Shown one piece after another: positions 28,801 through 37,777 of a stretch of DNA of 64,000 bases. Within the stretch, counting starts at the first letter, position 1. Each line of letters starts with the position of its first letter. The DNA comes from SCSIO-59966 sp046566185 (GTDB taxonomy: Bacteria; Actinomycetota; Actinomycetes; Actinomycetales; SCSIO-59966), in assembly GCA_046566185.1 (NCBI GenBank), contig JBKHXE010000021.1, positions 10,898-74,897 of the forward strand. Direction: 5' to 3'. The notes under the pieces were generated by a model, which saw only the letters and a program-made list of their open reading frames with translations, was not told where the DNA came from and did no database searches. The translations under genes and the position numbers were made by a program.

Positions 28801-29184
28801 GTGGGTGGTGGCGATCGTCGCAGCGTCGAACTGCGACAGGGCGGTGGTGAGGCGGGCTCGGCGCCGGTCGCGCTCGGCGTCGTCCACGTCGGCGAGGTGG
28901 GCGACGAGGGCGTCGTCCGCGTCACGCGCCCCCGGCTCGCGGAGCGCCCGTTCGGCGCTCACCAGCCGCTCCCGCACCCGGTCCCGCAGCTCGGACGTGG
29001 CCGCCCGTCCGAAGGTCACCAGCATGAGGTCGGCCAGCTCCGCCACGCCCTCGGCGACGTAGCGGGTGGCGAGGGCGGCGATGGTGAACGTCTTGCCGGT
29101 ACCGGCGCTGGCCTCCAGCACCGTGGTGCCGCTCGGCAGCGGTCCGCAGACGTCGAAGACGGCGGGCTGCACGTCGACCGTCAC
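25831..29184 (-). CDS. recB: Exodeoxyribonuclease V beta subunit
   Basis: A 1117-residue SF1A helicase-nuclease of normal length. Walker A EASAGTGKTFT is at residues 25-35 and UvrD motif II is VDEFQDTDPVQW. The C-terminal RecB nuclease motif YLVVDYKTNR carries the catalytic D and K, preceded by the upstream GTLVHAVLEG histidine. Start GTG 29184 overlaps the recC stop (GTGA); the longer frame to 29358 lies inside recC. RecB supplies the 3'-5' motor and the single nuclease site of RecBCD. Confidence 0.95.
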   Translation of the reverse strand: MTVDVQPAVFDVCGPLPSGTTVLEASAGTGKTFTIAALATRYVAEGVAELADLMLVTFGRAATSELRDRVRERLVSAERALREPGARDADDALVAHLADVDDAERDRRRARLTTALSQFDAATIATTHGFCQQMLASLGVTGDVDADAVLVPDVADLVDEVVDDLYLQRYASVPGPRISVAEARLVGRAAVGDHQADLGPVPQPAGSPAAHRHALATAVRAEVLRRKRSRRLLDYDDLLVLLRDALADPVHGADAAERVRARYRVVMVDEFQDTDPVQWQILRLAFHGHRTLVLIGDPKQAIYAFRGADVVTYLHAAADAGATATLGRSWRSDEPLLLGLDRLFRQAALGDERIVVRPVEAEHTGRRLDGGAPVRLRQVRREAFRLKGTKSPSVGPARDLVVADVAADVVRQLSSTRLRDGGGWRPLRPGDIAVLTRRNADAAAVRVALEAAGVPAVESGLSSVFATPAARFWLTMLTAAEQPGHSGRAAALALTPFVGWDAERLAAASGAERDELADRVRAWSRVLAERGVAALVEALGADGLAERLLRTSTGERVLTDLRHIGQSLHAAAVAGSLGTAALTEWLRRRIAEAGDDYAEERSRRLETDAAAVQVVTVHASKGLEFPVVYVPFAWDRYESPSPDPLRFHDESGVRRLLVGGETDPGYADARARHLDEERGEDLRLLYVALTRARSQVVVWWCPTARNSAAGPLTRVLLGGHAPGEVPPPTARLGRDDDIAASLDALVHGSAGSIALEPVEAAPPPSRWEPPRSSRAALTVAAFERRLDTSWRRTSYTGLTTAAHAGDAASAGGVASEPETTGVQDEVDVVVDAAAPPADLALPSPMADLPGGAAFGTLVHAVLEGVDTSAPDLDAELLHRCRQAASSRVPGVDPVELAAALAPVLDTPLGAPAGGRTLRDVAPGDRLAELEFELPLAGGDVTPRGGATLADLGAAWRRHVPPDDVFAAYADRLEGRHLAPERLRGYLTGSLDAVLRVRDGGGEPRYLVVDYKTNRLAAPDEPLTTWHYRPEAMAAAMSDAHYPLQLLLYSVALHRFLRWRQPGYDPARHHGGGLYLFVRGMVGPGTPVIGGSPCGVMAWRPPDALVLAASAVLEGSGA

Positions 29185-32100
29185 AGCGTCCGGCTCCGTT
29201 CGTGGGACAGCAGGGGGTCCCAGACGCGCCGGGCCAGCACCCCGAGCCGGTGCGGGTCGTCGGGCCACCAGGCCTGCTCGGTGCGGCCGGGCGCAGCGAG
29301 CAGCACGTCGAAGGGCGCCTTGTCGCCCCACACCAGCACGTGGTGCTCGTCCTCCCACTCGAAGCGCGTCCAGGTGCGCTCCGCGTCCATATCGGCCTGC
29401 ACGACCTCGTCACCGGCTGCGCGGCTCGTCGCGTACGCGCACGCCGTGTCGACCGGCATCGGCAGCGGCTCGCGCAGTGCGCGGTCGCGCAGCGCGACGA
29501 GGTCGGCGAGCCGCTGGGCGGCGACGGCCGGTGGCGGGGCCGCGAGCAGCGAGGCAGCGGCGCGCGGCCGCGACCCCTGGGCTCGCCCGACGGTCACCGC
29601 GCGCCAGGACCGCTCGGGCTCCGCGGCCGCCAGGGCGAGCAGCTGCACCCAGGCGCGCAGCCGGTGCTTCGCCGCGAGCCGCGAGTAGACCGCCCGGACC
29701 AGCACGTCACCGCGGACCCCGGCGACCGTGCCGGTGACGGCCCGCCCGTCCGGCAGGTCCGCCGTGACGTCGACGGACGTCGCGGGCGTGGCGGACCACC
29801 ACTCCTGCACTGCCGCGGCGATCGGCACGACCTGCCCCTCGACCTCCTGCAGGACGGCGCGGCCGAGCTCGCGCGGCGGCACCCGGCCGCGGCGCCACTC
29901 GGCCGCCACGGCGGTGCCCGAGTCGACGCCGCCCAGGCACGCGGAGAGCAGCCGGTTTCCGACGGCCCACTGCTGCAGCCGGTCGAGCTGCAGCGGCAAC
30001 CGGTCGTCGACGTCCTCGGTGTCGGCGGCCAGGGTCACGCCGAGGCGCTGCCGCAGGAACGTCTTGACGGGGTGCTCCAGCGCCCCGACGAGCTCCTCGA
30101 CGTCGACGACGTCCTGCCGCTCCGGCGGCACCAGCGGCTTGCGCAGGAACGGTTGTCGCCCCAGCCGTTCCGACCGGCCGGCGAGGGCCGCGCGGAAGGC
30201 CGCCGCGTCGAAGCTGAACGGCCCGGCCCGGCGCAGCGCCCCGGCCGTGAAGTTGCGCTCGTCGACGCCCTGCAAGGGGTGGTGGACCACGACCTGGTCG
30301 CGCACCGGTCCGCCGTCCGCCGTCGTGGCGGCCCGCTCGAGAGCGTCGAGCAGCTCGGTGACGGGCACCGCCGGGGGGCGCCGCGCCCCCGTGCGCTCGT
30401 CGGCACCGCTGTAGAGCACGACGAGGTGCTCCTGCGCCGACGTGACGGCGTCGAGGAAGAGCTGGCGGTCCTCGCTGCGGCGGTCGCGCTCCCCCAGGCA
30501 CGGCTCGCGCAGCAGCACGTCGTCGCCGTCCGCGGACGCCCCGCGGGGGAAGGTCCCGTCGTCGAGCCCCAGCAGGCACACCACCCGGTGCGGCACCGCG
30601 CGCATCGGCTCCAGCGAGCACATCGTCAGCGCACCGGTGCGAAAGCCGGCCCGCGTCGGTCGTCCCTCGAGGCGGCCCGCCAGCAGGGCCCGCACGTCGG
30701 AGAGCCGCAGCGGCACGTCGCCGTGCGCCGCCCCGGCCGTCCGGACATCGGCCAGCACGGCGCGGGCCTGCACGACCTGCCAGCCGTCGGCCGGCTCGAC
30801 GTCCGCCAGCAGGTCGAGCGCACGGTCCAGGGCGTCGAGCCACCCGGCGAGCTCCCGCGTGCCGTCCAGTGACTCCAGCACGACGGTGAGCCGGTCGAGC
30901 AGCTCGGCGAGCCGCCCGGCCAGGTCGACGTCGGTGCTGTCCACGTCGTCCAGCGGCAGCGCCGGGCCGATGAACCGCTCGCCCTCGTCGGCCATCGCGG
31001 CGCCCAGCAGGATGCGGTCGAGCGCGAAGTCCCAGGTGCCCTGGCCGATGTGGCCCAGCGAGAACCGGCTACGCCGTCCCGCGTGCTCGCCCCACCGCAC
31101 ACCGGCGTCGACGGCCCACTCGCGCACGCGGTCGAGGTCGTCGTCGGTCAGGTGGAACCGGCGGCGCACCGGTGCGCCGGCCGCGAGGTCGAGCACCTCG
31201 GACGCCGTCACGCGGCCGTCGGCGAGCTCCAGCAGCCGGCTCAGCAGCTCGAGCAGCGGGTTGGTGCGGCGCAGCGACCGGTCGGCGAGGCGCACCCGCA
31301 GCCGCTGCCCGGGATGGGCCTGCTCACCCTCGCCGTCCGCCAGGCCGAACGTCGCCGCCACCAGCGGCGCGACGTTCTCGATGTCGGGGCACATGACGAG
31401 CACGTCGCGCGGCTCCAGCGTCGGGTCGTCGGCGAACAGCCCGACGAGCACCTCGCGCAGCACCTCCACCTGACGCGCGCGGCCGTGGCACGCGTGCACC
31501 TGCACGGTGCGGTCGTCGCGGCCGACGGCGGCGGGGGCGGAGGTCCCGTCGTCCTGACGCAGGCGGCGCTGCAGCTCGCCGAGCAGGGAGGGCGGCGGTT
31601 CGGCTGCCGGGTGGTGGGTCTGCCGGGTGCCCTCCAGCGCGGTGAGCCGCAGCTGCAGCTCGGTGGCGTCGCGCGCCATCGACGCGAGCAGCGGGTGCGC
31701 CGCGGCGGCCCGGCGGTCCCGGCGGCGGACCGACCCGGGCGTCGCCTCCCCGGCCTTCCGCCACAGCGCCGGTGAGGGGTGCGGCAGCCAGAGGTGGACG
31801 TCGCGGTGGCCGGCCAGGGCGTGCAGCACCCGCAGCTGGTCCTCGGGCAGCCTCGTCGGCCCGAAGACCGACAGACGAGCCGGCAGGTCGACGGACGCCG
31901 GGTCGTCGAGCAGCCGGCGGACGGCGCCCTCCAGCCGCTCGGCCGGGCTGGGCTCCGCCACCAGCGCGCGGACCCGCCGCCACAGCTCCGGCTGCCACGC
32001 CAGGTCGGCCGGCACGCGGCCGCCCGTGCCGTCGTCGTCCTCCCCGCTCGCCCAGGCGCGCACCATCTCGGGACGCTGCACGCCGTAGGACGTGAACAGC

Positions 32101-32531
32101 CCGGCCAGACGGCGCGCGACCGCCAGCCGGCGGCCGCGGCGCACCGGGTCGTCGCCGCCGGACCCCAGGTGGCGCCCGAGGGCGCTGCACCAGGCCTCGC
32201 CGGCGCAGGCGTCGAGCGTCTCGAGCACCGGCCAGACGAGCCGGTCGGCGTGCCAGGGGTCGTCGCTGGGGTCGAGGTCCAGGACCGTGGCGAGCACCGC
32301 GCCGACGACCCGCGACGGCGACGCGAAGGTGACGTGGGCGCAGACGCCGCCCTCGCCGTCCGCCCCCGTGCCGAGGTGGTGCGAGAGGCGCTGCGCGAGC
32401 CACCGCTCGACGCCCCGGGTGGGGACGGCGACGACGTCCGGGGTGAAGGGGTCGTCGGGCGGCACGGCGAGCACCACGGCCAGCTGCGCCACGAGCGCGT
32501 CGGTGCGCTCGGAGCGGTGCAGGTGCAGCAT
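29181..32531 (-). CDS. recC: Exodeoxyribonuclease V gamma subunit
   Basis: A 1116-residue protein starting MLHLHRSERTDALVAQLAVV with VVAVPTRGVERWLAQRLSHH, the RecC N-terminal signature. It is an inactivated helicase scaffold that splits the DNA strands and reads Chi-like sites. Later motifs ALTMCSLEPMRAVPHRVVCL and GLDDGTFPR are conserved in RecC. ATG 32531 has GGGAGGGGG upstream. It is first gene of recC-recB-recD, all joined by 4-base overlaps, so the three subunits are made in one coupled message. Confidence 0.93.
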   Translation of the reverse strand: MLHLHRSERTDALVAQLAVVLAVPPDDPFTPDVVAVPTRGVERWLAQRLSHHLGTGADGEGGVCAHVTFASPSRVVGAVLATVLDLDPSDDPWHADRLVWPVLETLDACAGEAWCSALGRHLGSGGDDPVRRGRRLAVARRLAGLFTSYGVQRPEMVRAWASGEDDDGTGGRVPADLAWQPELWRRVRALVAEPSPAERLEGAVRRLLDDPASVDLPARLSVFGPTRLPEDQLRVLHALAGHRDVHLWLPHPSPALWRKAGEATPGSVRRRDRRAAAAHPLLASMARDATELQLRLTALEGTRQTHHPAAEPPPSLLGELQRRLRQDDGTSAPAAVGRDDRTVQVHACHGRARQVEVLREVLVGLFADDPTLEPRDVLVMCPDIENVAPLVAATFGLADGEGEQAHPGQRLRVRLADRSLRRTNPLLELLSRLLELADGRVTASEVLDLAAGAPVRRRFHLTDDDLDRVREWAVDAGVRWGEHAGRRSRFSLGHIGQGTWDFALDRILLGAAMADEGERFIGPALPLDDVDSTDVDLAGRLAELLDRLTVVLESLDGTRELAGWLDALDRALDLLADVEPADGWQVVQARAVLADVRTAGAAHGDVPLRLSDVRALLAGRLEGRPTRAGFRTGALTMCSLEPMRAVPHRVVCLLGLDDGTFPRGASADGDDVLLREPCLGERDRRSEDRQLFLDAVTSAQEHLVVLYSGADERTGARRPPAVPVTELLDALERAATTADGGPVRDQVVVHHPLQGVDERNFTAGALRRAGPFSFDAAAFRAALAGRSERLGRQPFLRKPLVPPERQDVVDVEELVGALEHPVKTFLRQRLGVTLAADTEDVDDRLPLQLDRLQQWAVGNRLLSACLGGVDSGTAVAAEWRRGRVPPRELGRAVLQEVEGQVVPIAAAVQEWWSATPATSVDVTADLPDGRAVTGTVAGVRGDVLVRAVYSRLAAKHRLRAWVQLLALAAAEPERSWRAVTVGRAQGSRPRAAASLLAAPPPAVAAQRLADLVALRDRALREPLPMPVDTACAYATSRAAGDEVVQADMDAERTWTRFEWEDEHHVLVWGDKAPFDVLLAAPGRTEQAWWPDDPHRLGVLARRVWDPLLSHERSRTL

Positions 32532-32611
32532 CGGCGCCCCCTCCCGACCTCGACTGGGGCGACCCTACGGGGTGGCACCGACGCACCGGCGCCGCTGGCT
32601 AGGGTGCGGCG

Positions 32612-33028
32612 ATGAGCGCGAGCGTCGAGCACGCCCTGGCCTTCGTCTCCCGCCACCACCGCGCGGTGATGGCCACGACCCGGGCCGACGGCCGGCCGGC
32701 GATGTCGCCCGTGCTGGCGGTCGTGGACGACGAGGGCCGCGTCGTCGTCAGCACCCGGGAGACGGCGATGAAGGTCAGGCACGTGCGCCGTGACCCCCAC
32801 GTGGCGCTGTGCGTCTTCACCGACAGGTTCTTCGGCTCGTGGGTGCAGGTCGAGGGCGCGGCGGAGGTGGTGGCGCTGCCCGAGGCGATGGACCTGCTGG
32901 TCGACTACTACCGGCGAGCCGTCGGAGAGCACCCGGACTGGGACGACTACCGCGCCGCCATGGAGCGCGAGGGTCGCGTCGTCCTGCGGGTCGACGTCAG
33001 CCGCGCCGGACCGTCGCAGCAGGGGTAG
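32612..33028 (+). CDS. PPOX-class (pyridoxamine 5'-phosphate oxidase fold) F420/flavin protein
   Basis: A 138-residue split-barrel protein. The pattern RHHRAVMATTRADGRPAMSP near the N-terminus and VVVSTRETAMKVRHVRRDPH match the TIGR03618-like, F420-dependent PPOX family of actinobacteria. These enzymes reduce or oxidise small substrates with F420 or bind flavin; the substrate here is unknown. It is divergent from recC, with starts 80 nt apart. Confidence 0.8.
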   Translation: MSASVEHALAFVSRHHRAVMATTRADGRPAMSPVLAVVDDEGRVVVSTRETAMKVRHVRRDPHVALCVFTDRFFGSWVQVEGAAEVVALPEAMDLLVDYYRRAVGEHPDWDDYRAAMEREGRVVLRVDVSRAGPSQQG

Positions 33029-33204
33029 CCGGGCGACGAGGTCTCCCCCGATCTCCTCCGAGGCCTTGTCCGGGCGCCCGCAGGGTGCCAGCATCCGAGC
33101 ACCGAACCGGCCGAGACGCGCGCCTCGGGCGCCCCGCCAGGACGTCCGCGACCCAGCGGGTCGGCTGCCACTCGTGAGTGACACCACCACACCGAGGAGG
33201 GGCG

Positions 33205-34506
33205 ATGAGACGACGGGGTCTCGCAGCACTGACAGCCTGTTGCGCCGCGGTAGCGCTGGTCCTGGGCACGGGCCCGGCGGCGACCGCCGAGCACGACGAG
33301 AGGCCGCACACGCAGAACCTCAAGGCGCTCGGCCATCTCGAGGCGGAAGGAAGCTTCGTGACGCCGACCCCCCAGGGCGTCAACACCGACCTCGCCTTCT
33401 GGGGCAAGCACATCTTCCAGGGGACGTACGGCGGGTTCCGGGTCGTCCACGACGCCCCCGGCCAGCCTCGGGAGATCTCCTTCACCGAGTGCACCGGCAA
33501 CCAGGGCGACGTGGTGGTCTGGGAGGACGTCCTCGTGCGGTCGTGGAACTCGCCGGCCCCGGCCGGCGCCACGTGCGACGGCCAGCCCGTGCCGGCAGGC
33601 TTCGAGGGCCTGCACGTGTTCGACATCAGCGACGTGCGCGACCCCGAGCTCGTCGCCGCGGTGCCGACCGCGTGCGGGTCGCACACGGCGACGGGTGTGC
33701 CGGACACGGCCAACGACCGCCTGCTCGTCTACAACAACGGCTCCAGCCCCAGCTGCCCCTGGTTCGAGGTCGTCGACGTCCCGCTGTCGGACCCCGACGC
33801 GGCGGCGGTGCTGCGGGTCGAGCCGCTGCAGGCCACCACGCGGTGCCACGACATCGGCGTGATCCTCGGTGACGTCATGATGGCGACGTGCGCGGCCGGC
33901 GGCGCAGCCAACGTGTTCAGCCTCGGCGGAGCGTCCGGCGGCACCCTCGAGGACCCGGCGTTCCTGTACTCCATCGCCGAACCCGGTGTCGGCACCGGCG
34001 GCAGCTGGCACTCGGCGGCGTTCACGTGGGACGGCGAGGTGATCGTGCTCGGCTGGGAGCCCGGCGGCGGAGCGGCGCCCGAGTGCGAGGCGACCGACCC
34101 GGACGTGAAGAAGTCGATGTTCTTCTACGACAGCGCGACCGGCCAGAAGCTGGGCCAGTGGACGCTGCCGCGGCCGCAGACCGCCGCGGAGAACTGCACC
34201 ATCCACAACTTCAACGTGGTGCCGCTGGAGGACCGGTACGTCGTGGTCAGCGGCAACTACCAGGCCGGCACGTGGGTCACCGAGTTCACCGACCCGGCGA
34301 ACCCCGTGACGGTCGCCTGGTCCGACCCGGAGCCCCTGGTGCCGACGCAGCTCGGCGGGGCGTGGTCGAGCTACTGGTACAACAACACGATCTACGAGAG
34401 CTCGATCACCGAAGGGCTCAACGTGTTCCGCCTCAGCGGGCCCGAGACCGCCGGTGCACTCCAGCTGGAGCACCTCAACCCGCAGACGCAGGAGTTCTCG
34501 TTGTAG
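33205..34506 (+). CDS. Secreted LVIVD-repeat beta-propeller protein, copy 1
   Basis: 433 residues from ATG 33205 with GAGGAGGGG upstream. A Sec signal peptide (ALTACCAAVALVLGTGPAATA) is followed by the LVIVD/YncE-like pattern: GGFRVVHDAPGQPRE, GLHVFDISDVRDPELVAAVP, CGSHTATGVPD. These repeats form extracellular beta-propellers in actinobacteria. No catalytic motif is visible. It shares layout and the end LNPQTQE with the paralogue at 37778, on the other side of the subtilisin gene. Confidence 0.8.
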   Translation: MRRRGLAALTACCAAVALVLGTGPAATAEHDERPHTQNLKALGHLEAEGSFVTPTPQGVNTDLAFWGKHIFQGTYGGFRVVHDAPGQPREISFTECTGNQGDVVVWEDVLVRSWNSPAPAGATCDGQPVPAGFEGLHVFDISDVRDPELVAAVPTACGSHTATGVPDTANDRLLVYNNGSSPSCPWFEVVDVPLSDPDAAAVLRVEPLQATTRCHDIGVILGDVMMATCAAGGAANVFSLGGASGGTLEDPAFLYSIAEPGVGTGGSWHSAAFTWDGEVIVLGWEPGGGAAPECEATDPDVKKSMFFYDSATGQKLGQWTLPRPQTAAENCTIHNFNVVPLEDRYVVVSGNYQAGTWVTEFTDPANPVTVAWSDPEPLVPTQLGGAWSSYWYNNTIYESSITEGLNVFRLSGPETAGALQLEHLNPQTQEFSL

Positions 34507-34530
34507 CCGCTCCGCGCACCAGCTCGTGGT

Positions 34531-34567
34531 CCGGGCCCCGTGAGGCACAGAGCCTCACGGGGCCCGG
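34531..34567 (+). terminator. Strong GC hairpin terminator
   Basis: CCGGGCCCCGTGAGGC pairs perfectly over 16 bp with GCCTCACGGGGCCCGG around an ACAGA loop. It starts 24 nt after the LVIVD gene stop. There is no T tract, as usual for high-GC actinobacteria. Confidence 0.85.
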
Positions 34568-34642
34568 GCTGCTCGCCGTAACCTCCGCCCGGACCGTCCC
34601 GTTGTGACCTGCGGACCACCCCTTCCACCCGCAGAGGTCGCC

Positions 34643-37573
34643 ATGCGCCGTCCCCGCCCCGTCCGCGCCGCCGCCGTCGCGGGGGCCTGTCTCGCCGGGC
34701 TCACCGCCGCCCTGCTCCTGCCCGTCCAGTCCGCCGGCGCCACCGAGGTCGGCCAGTACGTCGTCCGGCTCTCGGACGCCCCGCTGGCCAGCTACCGCGG
34801 TGGGCTCCCCGGTCTCGCCGCCACCAACCCCGCCGCTCTCGGGGAGACGCGGCTGGACGTCGACAGCGTCGCGAGCCGCGCCTACCTCACCCACCTGGCG
34901 AGCGCGCAGGCCGGCGTCGAGTCCGCCGTCGAGGCGGCCCTCGGCCGTGACGTGGAGCCCGAGCACAGCTACCGCTACGCCTACAACGGCCTGAGCCTGT
35001 CGCTCACCGAGGCGGAGGCAGCTCGTGTCGCCGGCCTGCCGGGGGTGGCCGACGTCCAGCCGGCGATCGAGCGGCAGCTGCTCACGGACGCCGGGCCGGC
35101 GTGGATCGGGGCGCCCGGCGTGTGGAGCGGCGCGTCCGCCTCCGCCGGCACGCAGGGCGAGGGCGTCGTCGTCGGCGTCATCGACACCGGCGTCAACCAC
35201 GACCACCCGTCGTTCGCCGACGTCGGCGGCGACGGGTACGACCACGAGAACCCGCGCGGCACCTTCTACGGCCTGTGCGACCCGGTCACGGGGCTGCCGT
35301 TCTGCAACGACAAGCTCATCGGCGTCTGGGACTTCACCGGCACCACCCCCGAGGACGACAACCAGCACGGCAGCCACACCGCGAGCACCGCGGCAGGCAA
35401 CCACGTGTCCGCGACGCTCAGCGGCCCGACCCTCTCGATCGACCGCGAGGTCGCGGGCGTCGCGCCGCACGCCAACCTCATCACCTACAAGGCGTGCATC
35501 GCCGCCGGCTGCCTGTCCCCCAGCCTCGTGGCCGCCATCGACCAGGCCACGGCCGACGGGGTCGACGTCATCAACTACTCGATCGGCGGTGGCTCCAGCG
35601 ACCCGTGGGCGGACGCCGACGCGCAGGCCTTCCTGGGTGCCCGGGACGCCGGTGTGTTCGTCGCGTCGTCCGCCGGCAACAGCGGCCCGGGCGCCGCGAC
35701 CGTCGGCTCCCCCGCCGACGCTCCGTGGCTCACCAGCGTCGCCGCCAGCACCCACGACCGGGCGTTCGTCAACGCCGTCACCGGCATGACCGGCGGCGCC
35801 ACGACCCCGCCGGCCGACCTGCCCGGCAGCAGCTTCACCTCCGGCTACGGTCCGGCGACCGTCGTCCACGCCGCCGACCACGGCGACGCGCTGTGCGGCG
35901 CCCCGTTCCCGCCCGGCACCTTCGACGGCGAGATCGTCGTCTGCCGCCGCGGCAGCAACCCACGCGTCGAGAAGGGCAGCAACGTCAGGACCGGCGGCGC
36001 CGGCGGCATGATCCTCGTCAACACCGAGGCGGACGGCGAGTCGACGGTGGCCGACGCCCACGTGCTGCCAGCCGTGCACCTGGGCTGGGCCGCCGCACAG
36101 CAGCTCGAGGCCTGGGTGCTGGACGGCGGCGAGGGCCACACGGCGACGATCGCCGGGACCACCGTCGACCAGCGCGACGAGAACGGCGACGTGATGGCCG
36201 GTTTCAGCTCCCGCGGCCCGAACCCGTCGGTGGCGGGCGTGCTCAAGCCGGACATCTCCGCCCCGGGCGTCGACGTCCTGGCGGCCGTGCACACGACCGA
36301 CCCGACCGCCGGGCCCGAGTTCGGCGTGCTGTCCGGGACCTCGATGTCGAGCCCGCACCTCGCCGGCGCGGCCGCCCTGCTGCGCGCCCTGCACCCGGAC
36401 TGGACCCCGGGCCAGGTGCAGTCCGCGCTGATGACCACGGCACTCGACTCCACCATGCGCAAGGAGGACGGCAGCACCCCGGCGGACGCGTTCGACATGG
36501 GCGCGGGCCGCGTCGACCTCTCGGTGGCGGGGAGGGCCGGGCTGCTCCTCGACGAGGACCGGACGGCCTTCGACGCGGCGGACCCGGCCGCGGGCGGCGA
36601 CCCGAGCCGGCTCAACCTGCCGAGCCTGGCCAGCGGTGACTGCGCCGGCACGTGCACGTGGGTGCGCACCGTCACCAGCGCGCTCGGCACCACGGCCACG
36701 TGGGACGTCGCGGCCACCGCACCGTCCGGCCTGACGGTGTCGGTCAAGCCGAAGCGCGTCACGCTCGCGCCCGGGGAGAGCGCGGACATCACGGTGACCG
36801 CGGACGCCACGAGGGCGGCTGCCGGCTCCTGGGTCTTCGGCGCCCTGCGGCTGAGCGAGCGCAAGGGCCAGGCGCCCGCCGTGCACCTGCCGATGGCGGT
36901 CCTGCCCGGCGGCGCCCCGGTGCCGGTCAGCGTCGAGTCGACCGGCACGAGCGGCAGCACGACGGTCACGCTCACCGCCCCGACGGCGATCCGCGACCTG
37001 ACGGCGAGCGTCAACGGGCTCCAGCAGGGCCTGGCGGAGTCCCGCCGGCTGGCGCAGGACCCGACGCCGCTGGACCCGTACGACGGGCTGGGCGGCACGT
37101 TCCACGTCACCACCCGGGCGGCCGAGGGGGCCCGCCTGCTCGCCGCCGAGATCGCGTCGACGACCGCCTCCGACCTCGACCTGTTCGTGGGCCTGGACGC
37201 CAACGGCGACGGCACGCCGCAGGCGAGCGAGGAAGTCTGCCGCAGCGCCAGCGAGACCGCGCTGGAGGCCTGCCGGCTCACCGACCCGCGGGCGGGCACC
37301 TACTGGGTGATGGTGCAGAACTGGCTCACCGGCCAGGTGCTGGACGACGTCGAGCTGGTCGTCGCGTCGGTGCCGGGCACGGACGCCGGCAACCTCACCG
37401 TGACCGGCCCGGGCCGTGTCGCCGAGGGCGGCACGTACCGGGCGACCCTCGCGTGGGACGAGCCGGCGATGGCCCCGGGCACGACGTGGTTCGGACTGGC
37501 CGAGCTGGCCCCGGACCGTCGCAGCCCCGCCGGCAGCGCCGGCTCGCTGCTGGTGAGGATCGACCGGCCCTGA
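34643..37573 (+). CDS. Secreted subtilisin-family (S8) serine protease
   Basis: 976 residues from ATG 34643 with AGAGG upstream. It has a signal peptide (residues 1 to about 33), an I9 propeptide (YVVRLSDAPLASY ... VADVQPAIERQL), and the catalytic triad D181 (VIDTGVNHDHP), H242 (QHGSHTAS) and S567 (SGTSMSSPH). A PA insert interrupts the catalytic domain between H and S (GEIVVCRRGSN). C-terminal Fn3-like and pre-peptidase-C-like beta domains follow (SDLDLFVGLDANGDG). It is an extracellular protease of the plant/actinobacterial PA-subtilase type. Flanked by two LVIVD propeller genes on the same strand, each with its own signal peptide. Confidence 0.93.
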   Translation: MRRPRPVRAAAVAGACLAGLTAALLLPVQSAGATEVGQYVVRLSDAPLASYRGGLPGLAATNPAALGETRLDVDSVASRAYLTHLASAQAGVESAVEAALGRDVEPEHSYRYAYNGLSLSLTEAEAARVAGLPGVADVQPAIERQLLTDAGPAWIGAPGVWSGASASAGTQGEGVVVGVIDTGVNHDHPSFADVGGDGYDHENPRGTFYGLCDPVTGLPFCNDKLIGVWDFTGTTPEDDNQHGSHTASTAAGNHVSATLSGPTLSIDREVAGVAPHANLITYKACIAAGCLSPSLVAAIDQATADGVDVINYSIGGGSSDPWADADAQAFLGARDAGVFVASSAGNSGPGAATVGSPADAPWLTSVAASTHDRAFVNAVTGMTGGATTPPADLPGSSFTSGYGPATVVHAADHGDALCGAPFPPGTFDGEIVVCRRGSNPRVEKGSNVRTGGAGGMILVNTEADGESTVADAHVLPAVHLGWAAAQQLEAWVLDGGEGHTATIAGTTVDQRDENGDVMAGFSSRGPNPSVAGVLKPDISAPGVDVLAAVHTTDPTAGPEFGVLSGTSMSSPHLAGAAALLRALHPDWTPGQVQSALMTTALDSTMRKEDGSTPADAFDMGAGRVDLSVAGRAGLLLDEDRTAFDAADPAAGGDPSRLNLPSLASGDCAGTCTWVRTVTSALGTTATWDVAATAPSGLTVSVKPKRVTLAPGESADITVTADATRAAAGSWVFGALRLSERKGQAPAVHLPMAVLPGGAPVPVSVESTGTSGSTTVTLTAPTAIRDLTASVNGLQQGLAESRRLAQDPTPLDPYDGLGGTFHVTTRAAEGARLLAAEIASTTASDLDLFVGLDANGDGTPQASEEVCRSASETALEACRLTDPRAGTYWVMVQNWLTGQVLDDVELVVASVPGTDAGNLTVTGPGRVAEGGTYRATLAWDEPAMAPGTTWFGLAELAPDRRSPAGSAGSLLVRIDRP

Positions 37574-37621
37574 GTCAGATCCTGACCTGACGCGGAAACG
37601 ACGGGAACCCTTGTCACGCCC

Positions 37622-37651
37622 GTCCGCCCGGTGCCACGCTTCCGGGCGGAC
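37622..37651 (+). terminator. Hairpin terminator after the subtilisin gene
   Basis: GTCCGCCCGG pairs perfectly with CCGGGCGGAC around a 10-nt loop, 49 nt after the stop. No T tract. Confidence 0.7.
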
Positions 37652-37711
37652 CGGCCGTGACGAGCTTCCTGGCGCTCAGCGGCTCCTGGATCCCGTCCCC
37701 CCGGCCCCTCG

Positions 37712-37740
37712 GAGGTGTGCGGGCGTCACCGGCACACCTC
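37712..37740. promoter_or_regulatory. Inverted repeat upstream of LVIVD copy 2
   Basis: GAGGTGTGC and GCACACCTC form perfect 9-bp arms with an 11-nt spacer, ending 37 nt before the start codon. It could be an operator or a 5'-leader hairpin. No matching element precedes copy 1. Confidence 0.4.
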
Positions 37741-37777
37741 GGTGCGTCCACCACGACCTCTCACGAGGAGGACCGAT

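Noticed and set aside
37574..37586. GTCAG-ATC-CTGAC hairpin after the subtilisin stop
   Set aside because: Five-bp stem without further support; a better hairpin follows at 37622.
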